Origin: Actinobacteria bacterium OK074
Lineage (GTDB): Bacteria; Actinomycetota; Actinomycetes; Streptomycetales; Streptomycetaceae
Reading direction: 5' to 3'
Assembly (NCBI GenBank): GCA_001298575.1
Contig: LJCV01000279.1
Coordinates: 1 to 49,618, forward strand
Length of the DNA stretch: 49,618 nucleotides
Part shown: positions 15,620-23,530 of the stretch, piece by piece
How positions within the stretch are numbered: the stretch's first letter is position 1
Layout: each line of letters starts with the position of its first letter
The notes under the pieces: model-generated
The model's database searches: none
What the model was told of the DNA's origin: nothing
Seen by the model: only the letters and a program-made list of their open reading frames with translations
Translations under genes and position numbers: made by a program

Positions 15620-17694
15620 GCGCCGAACCGGGCGACCGTCCGGACCCGGACAGTCCGGGGGCCGACGGTCGCGCAGGTGCGCGTGACTCCTACCGGGACA
15701 ACCAGCAGCGGCTGGACCAGGGCATGGCGGTCATGGGCGGAGTCGTCGGCGACATCACCGTGATCAACGCCTCGCTCGACGAGGCCGTCACCGACCTCAT
15801 CGTCAAACCCCGGCTGCGGGAAGGCCCGTACCCCGCGGACGACGTCCATGCCCGGCTGCGCGGTTTCGTCGAACCGCCCGCCTACGTGCAGTGCCGCAAG
15901 GTACTGGACAGCCGCGTTCTGGTGCTGCGAGCGGGCAGCGGCACCGGGGCGAGTACGGCGGCGTTCGCCCTGCTCGCGGAGCGGCACGGAGCTGACGGCG
16001 TCACCGGTCTGGACTCGCCCGACGACCTCTCGCGCTGGCGCCCGACGGAGGCGCGCGGCTATCTGCTCCAGGAGCTGTCCCCGACGGCGGCCGCCGCGCT
16101 CGGCGAAGTCGTGCTCACCGCGCTGGCGGCACTGCTGCACCAGTCGGGCGCCCATCTGGTCGTCACTGTGCGGGCGGAGACAACCCTTCCCGGCGATACC
16201 ACGCCCTGGCAGGTCGTGCACCGCCCGCCATCTGCGGCCGAGGTGGCCGCGAAGCTCCTGACCACGATGCTCGGCAGCGGCGAACTCACCCCTGAGCAAC
16301 ACTCCGACGCGGTGGGACGCCTCGCCTCCGCGGACTTCACCGGCCATCTGCGCACCCATCCGTTGCCGCAGGACGGGATCGAAGTGGCGGAAGGACTGCG
16401 TGATCTCGTGGTGTCGGGGAAGCCCGCCGCCTCCGTACTCGACGATCTGCGGACAGGCAGCCTCGCGGCGGCCCGCAAGGCACTGACGGAATCGAGCCAC
16501 CGCGCCGACAGCGTCTCCCTGATGGCGGCGATCTCGCTGCTGTCCGAACAGGACCGTACGGTCATCGAGGCGTTCAGCGCGATTCTGCGGGCCCTGATCG
16601 ACGAACGCGGTGGCCCGGCTCCGGTCGCGGTCGGCCGGGCGGCGCACGTCAATGGGCACGGAGGGGCCGTGGAAGGGCCGCAGGCGCGGCGCGACCTTCT
16701 CGGACCGGCCTTCGAGGACCGGCTGACGGCCGTCGGCGCGCACCCGCTGCCGTCCCGTTTCGTACCTGGTCAGCGCTATCCGGTGCAGCCGGTCGTCTTC
16801 TCCGGCCGACACCGGTCGGACGCTCTGCTCCGGTGCCTGTGGCTGGACTACGAGGGCATGGCAGGTCTGCTCTGGAGAACCTTGGCGGAGGCTCCCCACC
16901 ACTCCGGCGTCGAACTGGCGGCGGGCCGGGCGATCGGGAAGGTACTGGCCCACGCGACCGGCCCGGACACACTGCGCCAGTTGCGTCCCTTCGCCGCGTC
17001 GGACAAACGCTGGCATCGCCGCCTGGTGGCGTACGCGCTCGGGGAGATGGTCCAGTATCCCGCTCTCACCGGTGCGGTACGGGACCAGTTGCGGCAATGG
17101 AGCCGGGCCGGCCTCGTCTCCCTCCGCTGCACCGTTGCGGAGACCTGCGCGGGCAGCTACGGCCTGGCCCGGCCCACCGTCGCCCTGAAACTGCTGGACA
17201 CCGCACTCGACGAGCCGGACAAGGGCCTGGAGATCAGGTTGCGGGCCGCGGTGTCCTTCGCTCTCAGCACTCTTCTTTCCGAGGACACCAACTACACCCT
17301 CGTCCTCGACCGCCTCCGGGAGTGGCAAGGGGCCGATCCGGGCACGCAGCGTCATGCCCTGGCGGTTCACGTCATCGAATCGATGAGCCTGACGACCTTC
17401 CCCCAGCCCGGCGCACCAGGCGCGCGGCGCGTACGGCTCGCCGACCTTCTCGTGGACCACCGCGAGCGAGCCTTCGACCTCGTGGTCACGGCCCTGGACG
17501 ACCCCGCCACCCACGACGCGACGGCGACGGGCCTGTCCCTGATCGAGAACGACCCGGCGTTGCGGCACCGAACCGCCTTCCCGCACTTCCTCGCCGCGCT
17601 CTCCGGCACGGCCCGGAACCACCGTGGCGTACTGCGATTCGTCCTGCGCCGCCACCGCGTCCGTACAACCTCCGCAGAAGGGATCGCCTCGTGA
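15616..17694 (+). CDS. degenerate P-loop (STAND-like) protein with helical repeats and N-terminal tag (operon A)
   Basis: A 692-aa protein starting at GTG 15616, overlapping the cyclase stop by 4 bases. Residues 29-47 are a tag (NQQRLDQGMAVMGGVVGDI) closely related to that at the cyclase C-terminus. A P-loop-like motif GSGTGAST (107-114) follows LDSRVLVLRA, but Ala112 replaces the Walker A Lys, so ATP hydrolysis is doubtful. Residues about 120-250 continue like an AAA/STAND core. The rest (about 290-690) is all-helical with repeat-like Leu/Ala helices, suggestive of HEAT-type repeats. Its final GTGA overlaps the next gene. It resembles receptor/scaffold proteins of actinobacterial conflict systems; no enzymatic motif was recognised. 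Confidence 0.65.
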   Translation: MSAEPGDRPDPDSPGADGRAGARDSYRDNQQRLDQGMAVMGGVVGDITVINASLDEAVTDLIVKPRLREGPYPADDVHARLRGFVEPPAYVQCRKVLDSRVLVLRAGSGTGASTAAFALLAERHGADGVTGLDSPDDLSRWRPTEARGYLLQELSPTAAAALGEVVLTALAALLHQSGAHLVVTVRAETTLPGDTTPWQVVHRPPSAAEVAAKLLTTMLGSGELTPEQHSDAVGRLASADFTGHLRTHPLPQDGIEVAEGLRDLVVSGKPAASVLDDLRTGSLAAARKALTESSHRADSVSLMAAISLLSEQDRTVIEAFSAILRALIDERGGPAPVAVGRAAHVNGHGGAVEGPQARRDLLGPAFEDRLTAVGAHPLPSRFVPGQRYPVQPVVFSGRHRSDALLRCLWLDYEGMAGLLWRTLAEAPHHSGVELAAGRAIGKVLAHATGPDTLRQLRPFAASDKRWHRRLVAYALGEMVQYPALTGAVRDQLRQWSRAGLVSLRCTVAETCAGSYGLARPTVALKLLDTALDEPDKGLEIRLRAAVSFALSTLLSEDTNYTLVLDRLREWQGADPGTQRHALAVHVIESMSLTTFPQPGAPGARRVRLADLLVDHRERAFDLVVTALDDPATHDATATGLSLIENDPALRHRTAFPHFLAALSGTARNHRGVLRFVLRRHRVRTTSAEGIAS

Positions 17695-18599
17695 CCGGTC
17701 CGCTCATCATGCCTCTGAACTCCTCACCGGCCTGGCAGTTGTTCCGTCTCCGCCTCAGTTCCCCGGAAGACCGGGCCCTGGTGTTCCTCGCCCGCGACGG
17801 GGCCGACGCGATGATGCCGCCGAGCGGCGCCGACTACTGGGGTTATCCACAGCCCACGGCGCGCGAGGTGCGGCAGGGGAAATTCCTCGACATCGTGTGG
17901 GTCTCGCTCGCGGAACGGCAGATCTCGGTCGACATCCCGCGCCGGCCGCCGAAGTCCCCCGCCCGTTACGGAGTCGCCTGGAAGATCAGCAATCCGGTCG
18001 TCGCGGCGAGGAACCGGATCACCGAGGAGCGGGCCCGGCACCTGGTGGTCGGCCACATCAGTGAGAACGCCACCCTGCCCGGTGCCGCCGACCCGCTGCG
18101 AAAGCCGCCACCCCATTTGGGCACGGCCGAGGTCGAACCGCCCGGCCAGCCGCGGGTGATCGACGGTTTCGGCCTCATGTACTGGTTCCTGGACCCGCCG
18201 GCCGCGCTCCTGCCCACCCCCGGCACAAGTGCGGAACCTGCCCTCCCGTCAGGCTTCGGCGAAGCCCACCGGGAGGCGTACCGCTTCTACCGCGAGGTTG
18301 TCGCGGGCGGCCCCGTCGGCCTGGCAGCACTCTGGCTCCTGCACCAGCCGGAGCAGGCGAAGGATGTCCTCGACTGGACGGTGAACCACCGCAATCTCCT
18401 CTCCGACAAGGACAGTTGGGAACGCACCCTCGCAGCGACACTTCAGTCGTTGACACCGGAGGACCGAGGTTTCGTGGGAGTCAACCTGGCTCGCGTCCTC
18501 AGCGACATCGGAGTCCCGCAGGGCGACGAGATTCTGCACCGGATCGGCGAGGCCGACGGGGTGGAGGACTGGAATGGCTCGTACGGGGTTCCCCGGTGA
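17691..18599 (+). CDS. protein of unknown function, last gene of operon A
   Basis: A 302-aa protein from GTG 17691, coupled to the preceding gene by a GTGA overlap. I do not recognise it. It is soluble-looking, with no signal or TM segment. A beta-rich N-terminal half contains LVFLARDGADAMMPPSGADY, FLDIVWVSLAERQISVDIP and YGVAWKISNPVVAARNR. The C-terminal half (from about 190) is helical (AYRFYREVVAGGPVG, LLHQPEQAKDVLDWTVN). No catalytic signature was found. Translational coupling suggests fixed stoichiometry with the P-loop protein. An effector or adaptor role is only inferred from position. Confidence 0.75.
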   Translation: MTGPLIMPLNSSPAWQLFRLRLSSPEDRALVFLARDGADAMMPPSGADYWGYPQPTAREVRQGKFLDIVWVSLAERQISVDIPRRPPKSPARYGVAWKISNPVVAARNRITEERARHLVVGHISENATLPGAADPLRKPPPHLGTAEVEPPGQPRVIDGFGLMYWFLDPPAALLPTPGTSAEPALPSGFGEAHREAYRFYREVVAGGPVGLAALWLLHQPEQAKDVLDWTVNHRNLLSDKDSWERTLAATLQSLTPEDRGFVGVNLARVLSDIGVPQGDEILHRIGEADGVEDWNGSYGVPR

Positions 18600-18730
18600 C
18601 TTCCCTCTCGTGCGACGGCGAGCCCTCCCATTCCGTCGAACACCCATTGCCATGACGTTGCTGTGGGCATGACGGCTGTCCCCGTGAGTGGCTCCTCCAC
18701 AAGACGGGTGGCCTCTCCACAAAAGCTGAA

Positions 18731-18757
18731 GGCCCGGACCGTGGAGCGGTCCGGGCC
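18731..18757. terminator. hairpin shared by two convergent operons
   Basis: A perfect 11-bp stem (18731-18741 with 18747-18757) and a 5-base loop, located between the end of operon A (18599) and the end of operon B (18796). It marks the meeting point of the two Crp/cyclase operons. Confidence 0.8.
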
Positions 18758-18795
18758 CTCGTCTCGTCGTGCAGCAGTGCTCGTCGACCCGGCGA

Positions 18796-19941
18796 CTACT
18801 GGTCGTAGTCCGGTTTGAGGGACCGAGCGGTGCTCTCCCACGTATCAATGCATGCCATGGCCGAGGTCATCCGCTTCACCGCGGAAGAGATTTTCTTTGC
18901 CGGACCACGGAGGTACCGGCTCATTCCTCCGACTCCCTCAGTTGCCGTGCCGAAGCCGGTCAGCCCTTTCATGCTTTCCCGGGCCGTCTCGGCCAGGCTC
19001 ATCAGCTGGCCGAGGAATTCCTCCGCGCCATCTCCACGCTCGTCGGGCGGGGTCATCTCGATGAGGGCCAGTGCGGCCCTTACTCCGCTGTCCAGCGTGG
19101 CCATGCGCCCGGCGAACAACTGCGCCGCCTGGTTCAGTTCCTCGGCCGGAACGTTGATCGAATCCGCATACCTGGCAATCGTGGCCATACGCGCGCTCAT
19201 AGGAACGCCGGCCTGGTTGTGCCCCTCCATCTCCTCGGCGGAGCGGTGGGTCAGCGCTGTGATCGTCTCGATTTTTTCGCCGATCGCGTCCATGTCCAAG
19301 GTCAGCTCTTCCAGACCGTCCTCGATCGCGGCGAATTCGTCCAGCAGCCCAGGCGCGTCCTCGTCGTCCGGCTTCTCCCCGGCATCCGCGGGCTCCAGCC
19401 CCGTGTCCGATGTCTGTAGTCCGCGCAGGACCCTGGCGGGGGTGAGGAGGTCGAATCCGTCGCGTATCCCGACTTCCAGGGCGCGCTCGATCTCCGTTCG
19501 CGCTTCGCTGAGGCCGCTCAGCGTGCGGTCGTACCGGATGGTCCTGATGGGAGCGATGTCGAACGGCAATTGCCCGCGCTCACCGATGTGGATCGTCGGC
19601 TTGCCGGTGACGTGGCGAAGCCCGAGTTCGTACATCACGTTGGGGTTGCCGCCACTCACATCGGCGATGACGAGGTCGTCCTGGAGTACGTGCCGGCAGA
19701 TCTGTTCGTTGATGTCGCCCGCCTGGGTGATGCGGTCCGCTCGGACCGCGACGATGCCGAACTCGGCGCAGGCCGGGAAGATCACCCTTTCGAACACCCG
19801 GAGGTAGTGCTCGAACTCCTTCCGTTCAGAGGCGTCGGCCTCTGTGTGCCCATCGCCAATGGGGCCGATGACGAAGCACGTCCAAGTGGGCTCCGGCTTC
19901 CGCGGGGGCTCTGCCGCGGCGATCAACGTCGTGACGGTCAT
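18796..19941 (-). CDS. TIR-like / nucleoside 2-deoxyribosyltransferase-like (DRHyd) protein, last gene of operon B
   Basis: A 381-aa protein from ATG 19941 behind GGAGGT, overlapping the preceding stop (ATGA). Residues 20-165 form a Rossmann-like domain of the deoxyribosyltransferase/TIR-like group. The features are CFVIGPIGD, then VIFPACAEFGIVAVRADRIT, then DDLVIADVSGGNPNVMYELG (E105 in YELG is the candidate catalytic Glu) and LPFDIAPIRTIRYD. This class cleaves N-glycosidic bonds of nucleotides or senses them. Residues 200-381 are helical (LDEFAAIEDGLEELTLDMDA and later helices) with no TM segment. As the distal gene of a Crp/cyclase operon it is the likely effector, by inference. Confidence 0.75.
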   Translation of the reverse strand: MTVTTLIAAAEPPRKPEPTWTCFVIGPIGDGHTEADASERKEFEHYLRVFERVIFPACAEFGIVAVRADRITQAGDINEQICRHVLQDDLVIADVSGGNPNVMYELGLRHVTGKPTIHIGERGQLPFDIAPIRTIRYDRTLSGLSEARTEIERALEVGIRDGFDLLTPARVLRGLQTSDTGLEPADAGEKPDDEDAPGLLDEFAAIEDGLEELTLDMDAIGEKIETITALTHRSAEEMEGHNQAGVPMSARMATIARYADSINVPAEELNQAAQLFAGRMATLDSGVRAALALIEMTPPDERGDGAEEFLGQLMSLAETARESMKGLTGFGTATEGVGGMSRYLRGPAKKISSAVKRMTSAMACIDTWESTARSLKPDYDQ

Positions 19942-20249
19942 GTGTGGACCTCCATCTCCGGATGGGCTGCGTGGTATTGCTGGGATCCGTGATCGCCTTC
20001 TGCTTCGAGGGCGACGTCGGCGTAGACGGGCCTCTCCTCGATTCCGAGGGCGCGCAGCATGTCGGCGGTCGGGATCCGGTAGCGGCGGCCGACTCGGAGC
20101 ACCGTGCAGGGAAATCGGCCGAGACGGATCAGCTTGTACGCAGTGGCGGGACACATTCCGAAGGCACGGGCGGCCGTTCGGAGATCGACTGCCAGCGGGA
20201 GGTCGAACGCCTCCGCGAAGGACAAGGTGGGACCGGAAGCTTGGTTCAC
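19938..20249 (-). CDS. excisionase-like helix-turn-helix protein (operon B)
   Basis: A 103-aa protein from GTG 20249, which overlaps the preceding TGA by 3 bases in a 4-base GTGA. The central part (LAVDLRTAARAFGMCPATAY, then LIRLGRFPCTVLRVGRRYRI) is a MerR/HTH_17-type winged helix, as in excisionases and BldC-like proteins. The C-terminus is short and acidic. No integrase is nearby, so an operon-specific DNA-binding role is more likely than excision. Confidence 0.8.
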   Translation of the reverse strand: MNQASGPTLSFAEAFDLPLAVDLRTAARAFGMCPATAYKLIRLGRFPCTVLRVGRRYRIPTADMLRALGIEERPVYADVALEAEGDHGSQQYHAAHPEMEVHT

Positions 20250-21004
20250 CGCCTGGCCGCCGCAGGACGAAGTGACAGGGTTCCGATCCGTTTCCCCTTT
20301 GCTGGCCGCCTTGCGCGGTACGCGATGTCCCACAGCCCCAGGCGTCCGGTCGGCGATCCGAGTCGCTCGTCCTCGGTGCGGGTTGACGACTCGGTGAAAC
20401 GAAGTGGGGCGGAAAGCCCCTCGGAACTGCCCGGCGGGATGATGTGCAGGTCCCAGGAGCCCTCCGCGTGGAGGTCCTCCTCATCCTCATCCGGCCGACA
20501 AGCGTTGCGTGCCGCTGCGACCCCGGACACATCGGCCACGAGGGTCTCCCGTGCGGCACTGCGCGCGAAGCTCCACATCCGTCGGCAGGCTTGCCCCACC
20601 AACTCGTCGCCGATGTCCGGCTGTTCCGGGTTGGCTGTGTCCACCCCTTCCAACAGGGCGAGCATCACCTCTGATTCGAGATCTCGGCGGTCGACGAACA
20701 GTCGCGTCGAGGCGCGGTGCGACGTGCGGTACATCCGTGGCAGTGCCAGCCAGAGGAGGAGCAACCGGTATGGTCCCGCCACGTCCGTTTCCCGTTGCGC
20801 CGAAAGAACAGCTTGCTGCCATACGGCCTCACCAAGGCTTCTGTCCTGCGGCCTTCCGTAGAGGATGTCGCGGGCCTCGCTCGGTGACAGGCGTACAGGC
20901 CCGTCTTCGGCAGGAACCATGAGATGCATGGCTTCGTCGAGGAACTGCGTCCGTATCCGCTCGTCGATGACGTCGGACACCCGGTTGTACGGGAGTAGAG
21001 CCAT
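20246..21004 (-). CDS. hypothetical protein, faintly sigma-factor-like (operon B)
   Basis: A 252-aa protein from ATG 21004, with TGATG stop/start overlap with the preceding gene. A helical core contains GPYRLLLLWLALPRMYRTSH, FVDRRDLESEVMLALLEGVD and CRRMWSFARSAARETLV. The DxxDLESEV-type segment recalls sigma-70 region 2, but no region 4 HTH is present and the resemblance is weak. The C-terminal third is Arg/Ser-rich and probably disordered. Function unknown; co-translation with its neighbours suggests a structural or regulatory part of the same system. Confidence 0.7.
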   Translation of the reverse strand: MALLPYNRVSDVIDERIRTQFLDEAMHLMVPAEDGPVRLSPSEARDILYGRPQDRSLGEAVWQQAVLSAQRETDVAGPYRLLLLWLALPRMYRTSHRASTRLFVDRRDLESEVMLALLEGVDTANPEQPDIGDELVGQACRRMWSFARSAARETLVADVSGVAAARNACRPDEDEEDLHAEGSWDLHIIPPGSSEGLSAPLRFTESSTRTEDERLGSPTGRLGLWDIAYRARRPAKGKRIGTLSLRPAAARR

Positions 21005-21315
21005 CAAGAATCCTCCCTTGCAAGGAATTCATATGTCAACGCTCGGCACGCATCTGCACACACCCAGCCGAGCCGGTCCACACTTCGCCGCATTGCCTGA
21101 TACGGTGCCGCGGAAAATCCGGTCCGCCGATGATTCCGATGCGCGGTTGCGTATTTGACGTACGGCCCCGCGTGGTAATGCACGCCTCCGACTACCTGGC
21201 CGTTGAAGGCCATTCCCTGATGAACATACTGACTGTTTTCTTCGCGTGAAATCTCTTCCGGCGAGTTCTCTCCAGTTGAGCGCGATGAGGTCGGTTTCGC
21301 TTCGCCGACGCTCAT
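21004..21315 (-). CDS. small protein with N-terminal Q/G-rich tag (operon B)
   Basis: A 103-aa protein from ATG 21315 behind GGGGAG; its ATGA overlaps the stop of the cyclase-like gene. Residues about 27-45 (NSQYVHQGMAFNGQVVGGV) repeat the tag at the C-terminus of that upstream neighbour, followed by HYHAGPYV. The remainder is a helical Arg-rich segment (PYQAMRRSVDRLGWVCADAC). No known domain. The tag pairing suggests it binds the cyclase-like protein; the C-terminal helix could be a minimal effector or adaptor. Confidence 0.7.
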   Translation of the reverse strand: MSVGEAKPTSSRSTGENSPEEISREENSQYVHQGMAFNGQVVGGVHYHAGPYVKYATAHRNHRRTGFSAAPYQAMRRSVDRLGWVCADACRALTYEFLAREDS

Positions 21316-22109
21316 CGGCTCTCCCCAACATCCTCTTTTCGCTGACCTGAAGGAAGTCCGAAGCTCACATTCCCGACGACGTCGCCTCGGAAAGCAACTC
21401 CCTCCTGGACGTGTTGGGAGTGGTCGTGCCGGTCCGACCCGAGTCCCACCGGGGGCGAATCTTTCTGCGGCTCCGACACCGCCTCGACGATTGGCCGTAA
21501 TTCATCCGCACCATGGCCAGGCACATGGATCCAGCCGTAATCGCTGAATTCCTTCTGCCGAATGTGCACCCGGACGTACTGTCCGAGGTCCAGGCTCTGG
21601 ATACGCGACTTGACAACGTCCTCGTAGAGCCGGCCGGAGACGATCACCACGAGATCGGTCGAGCCGATGCCTTCGAGGACCTTCTTCACTTGCGGGGCGT
21701 TCAGATAGCGAGCCACCGCGATCGGAGCAGGACCGGAGTGCCCGAGAGCCGCTGGGGAAGCCACGCCCATGTCGATGGCGAGCCGTAGCCGCATCCGGTC
21801 CTTCGGGGCACGACCGGCGTTGCGTGCATCGAGCCGAGCAGCCAAGTGCCTGATGAAGGCGCCGAGCATCACCGGCTCCGGGGTGCCGAGGGGAAGCACG
21901 GCGAACTCTTGGTCACCCTGCGGCTGACGGGCCCAGCCTGCCCGGTCCAGACCGCTGAGCACCGCGGCCTCCTCCAGCACCTGGACCAGATCAGCCTGGA
22001 CGACCGTCTGGCCCGGGGTATCGAGGCGGCTGTACTTCTCCACGTCCGCCGCCATGCACAGACGGCGCGCGACGATCTCCTGCGCCTGCTTGTCGGATTG
22101 CGAGGTCAT
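21312..22109 (-). CDS. class III nucleotidyl-cyclase-like protein with C-terminal tag (operon B)
   Basis: A 265-aa paralogue of the operon A cyclase-like protein. ATG 22109 is preceded by AGGTGA at 8 bases. The frame is open further up to the Crp stop (TAG 22221), with a GTG at 22151 as an alternative start. Both metal Asp are kept: D22 (MAADVEKYS) and D66 (PQGDQEFAVLP). However, the N-x-x-x-R pair is I130...R134 (APIAVARYL), so the transition-state Asn is lost and catalysis is doubtful. RMRLRLAIDMG and DLVVIVSGRLYEDVV continue the fold. The C-terminal tag HSQHVQEGVAFRGDVVGNV lies at about residues 228-246. It may be a sensor or a degenerate cyclase. Confidence 0.75.
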   Translation of the reverse strand: MTSQSDKQAQEIVARRLCMAADVEKYSRLDTPGQTVVQADLVQVLEEAAVLSGLDRAGWARQPQGDQEFAVLPLGTPEPVMLGAFIRHLAARLDARNAGRAPKDRMRLRLAIDMGVASPAALGHSGPAPIAVARYLNAPQVKKVLEGIGSTDLVVIVSGRLYEDVVKSRIQSLDLGQYVRVHIRQKEFSDYGWIHVPGHGADELRPIVEAVSEPQKDSPPVGLGSDRHDHSQHVQEGVAFRGDVVGNVSFGLPSGQRKEDVGESR

Positions 22110-22220
22110 GAACTCGATCACCTGCCTGCAGTTGTTGGGCGAGTTGCGCACCAACTCTGCGGCAGGGTCGACAGCCCGCCAAAAAAGTCGCAGAAATACG
22201 GCTTTCGGCCCGGGGCCGTG

Positions 22221-22964
22221 CTACGTCCCAGTCGCATCCAGCCGAGCGACCTGCCGCAGCCGCACGATGTCGAGAACCACGGTTCGCGGAGAACCGGTGG
22301 TGATGAGACCGTCGTTCCTCAGCCCTTTCAGCGCCTTATGGACCGTTTCTTTCGTCGATCCGGCGAGTGCAGCGAGTTCCGACTGGGTGAGGTTAACTCC
22401 GATGACCAGTCCACGCCATCCGCATTGCCGCCCATGCGAGTACGTCATTTCGGCAAGTACGCGGGCTACCCTGACTTTGATCGGATACCCACCGAATTCG
22501 ATCCGGCAGGTGTTCGCCTTGCGCAATCGCTGAGCGATGATCCTCGCAATCGCCCGAAACGCTTCGGGGCAGGCTTCAAGGAATGAGTTGAGGTCAGCCC
22601 TCCGGACGATCCTGGCGTCAATCTCACTGCAGGCGGTGACCGTGGCCGACCTCGGCGCATCATCCATTCCAGCCATCTCGCCAACGACATCCCCGTCAGC
22701 CCTGATGGCCAGCAGTCCCTCGTAACCATTTTCGAGCCGCTTTGTGACCTTGACTAATCCAGAAAGCAGAAAAACCACGTCGCGGGAGTCCTCAGCACCC
22801 TCGATGATCAGGGTTTCCTTGGGCCTGTATCGGCACGGGATGCCGAGCTGAAGAAGTTCCTCACGAACAGGCTCCGAAAGCATTCCCAGGAAAATATTCG
22901 CAGGCCACCGTTCCTGGCCGCGAGATCCGGACTGCGCTGTCAACGCCGACCTCCCGTACTCCAT
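22221..22964 (-). CDS. Crp/Fnr-family transcriptional regulator (operon B)
   Basis: A 247-aa protein; ATG 22964 has GAAGAG upstream, and a GTG at 22988 is an alternative. The cyclic-nucleotide-binding domain (about 30-140) has a near-canonical phosphate cassette, VVGEMAGMDDAPRSATVTAC, with the CRP-like GE and RSAT. The HTH is VNLTQSELAALAGSTKETVH (about 190-210). It is only distantly similar to the regulator at 13931 but heads an operon of the same design. The TAG stop is in frame with the downstream cyclase-like gene, about 110 bases away. Confidence 0.9.
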   Translation of the reverse strand: MEYGRSALTAQSGSRGQERWPANIFLGMLSEPVREELLQLGIPCRYRPKETLIIEGAEDSRDVVFLLSGLVKVTKRLENGYEGLLAIRADGDVVGEMAGMDDAPRSATVTACSEIDARIVRRADLNSFLEACPEAFRAIARIIAQRLRKANTCRIEFGGYPIKVRVARVLAEMTYSHGRQCGWRGLVIGVNLTQSELAALAGSTKETVHKALKGLRNDGLITTGSPRTVVLDIVRLRQVARLDATGT

Positions 22965-23116
22965 CGTTCGCCGCTCTTCTCCATACACGCGCGAGCGCTT
23001 TCAAAGAAGAGCAGACAAGGGCCGGAAAAGGCAGAGTGCGCGTGGACCGGCTTGATGCGGTGGGCGCACCGCAGGGCGCACGCCCGCGCACAATGAACGC
23101 GACAGGGCGGCAGCGA

Positions 23117-23530
23117 CTACACGGCCACGAGCCGCACCCGGTCGCCGCAGAGCTTCGTCATGTCGTCGATGTCAGAGGTGAGCATCACGACCGGCCGCTG
23201 CTGGCGCAGCGCCATCTCGGCCACGACGGCGTCGATGGCGTACTTGTGACCGTGCAGACCGGCGTTCAACAGCATGGCGGACGCGGCTTTGGCGTCCTCG
23301 TCTCCGAGGTGGACGATGCGTGTCCCGGACAGCACCCAGGCGAGCCGTGCCCGGTCCGTCCGGCGATGGGTTGCCTCGATGATGGTGAGCGCGCTGATCA
23401 CCACGTCCATGCCGCGCCTGCGCGCCTCGGCGATCAAGGCAACCACAGGCTCGTGGTCGTTGACGAACTTCGAGAGGCCCTCGCAGTCGAGGACGAGTGT
23501 GCCTTCGTGGCTCAGCTTGCGGCGGGCCAC
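23117..23530 (-). CDS. PIN-domain ribonuclease toxin, VapC-like
   Basis: A 137-aa protein from GTG 23530. PIN acidic residues are in place: LVLDCEGLSKFV, SALTIIEATHR, YAIDAVVAEMA and LTSDIDDMTKL. It is predicted to be a Mg-dependent RNase that blocks translation. It overlaps the antitoxin gene by 19 bases, the usual coupling of toxin-antitoxin pairs. Confidence 0.88.
   Translation of the reverse strand: MARRKLSHEGTLVLDCEGLSKFVNDHEPVVALIAEARRRGMDVVISALTIIEATHRRTDRARLAWVLSGTRIVHLGDEDAKAASAMLLNAGLHGHKYAIDAVVAEMALRQQRPVVMLTSDIDDMTKLCGDRVRLVAV

Noticed and set aside
15550..17655. About 700-codon open frame antisense to the P-loop protein
   Set aside because: No recognisable domain and no good start. 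The plus-strand frame has translational coupling and a family-like domain order.
19938..20249. Excisionase of an integrated plasmid
   Set aside because: HTH type fits, but no integrase, attachment-site duplication or replication gene is present, and it is translationally locked into operon B.
20246..21004. Sigma factor
   Set aside because: Only a short acidic helix resembles sigma region 2; no region 4 and no -10-binding aromatic cluster, so left as hypothetical.
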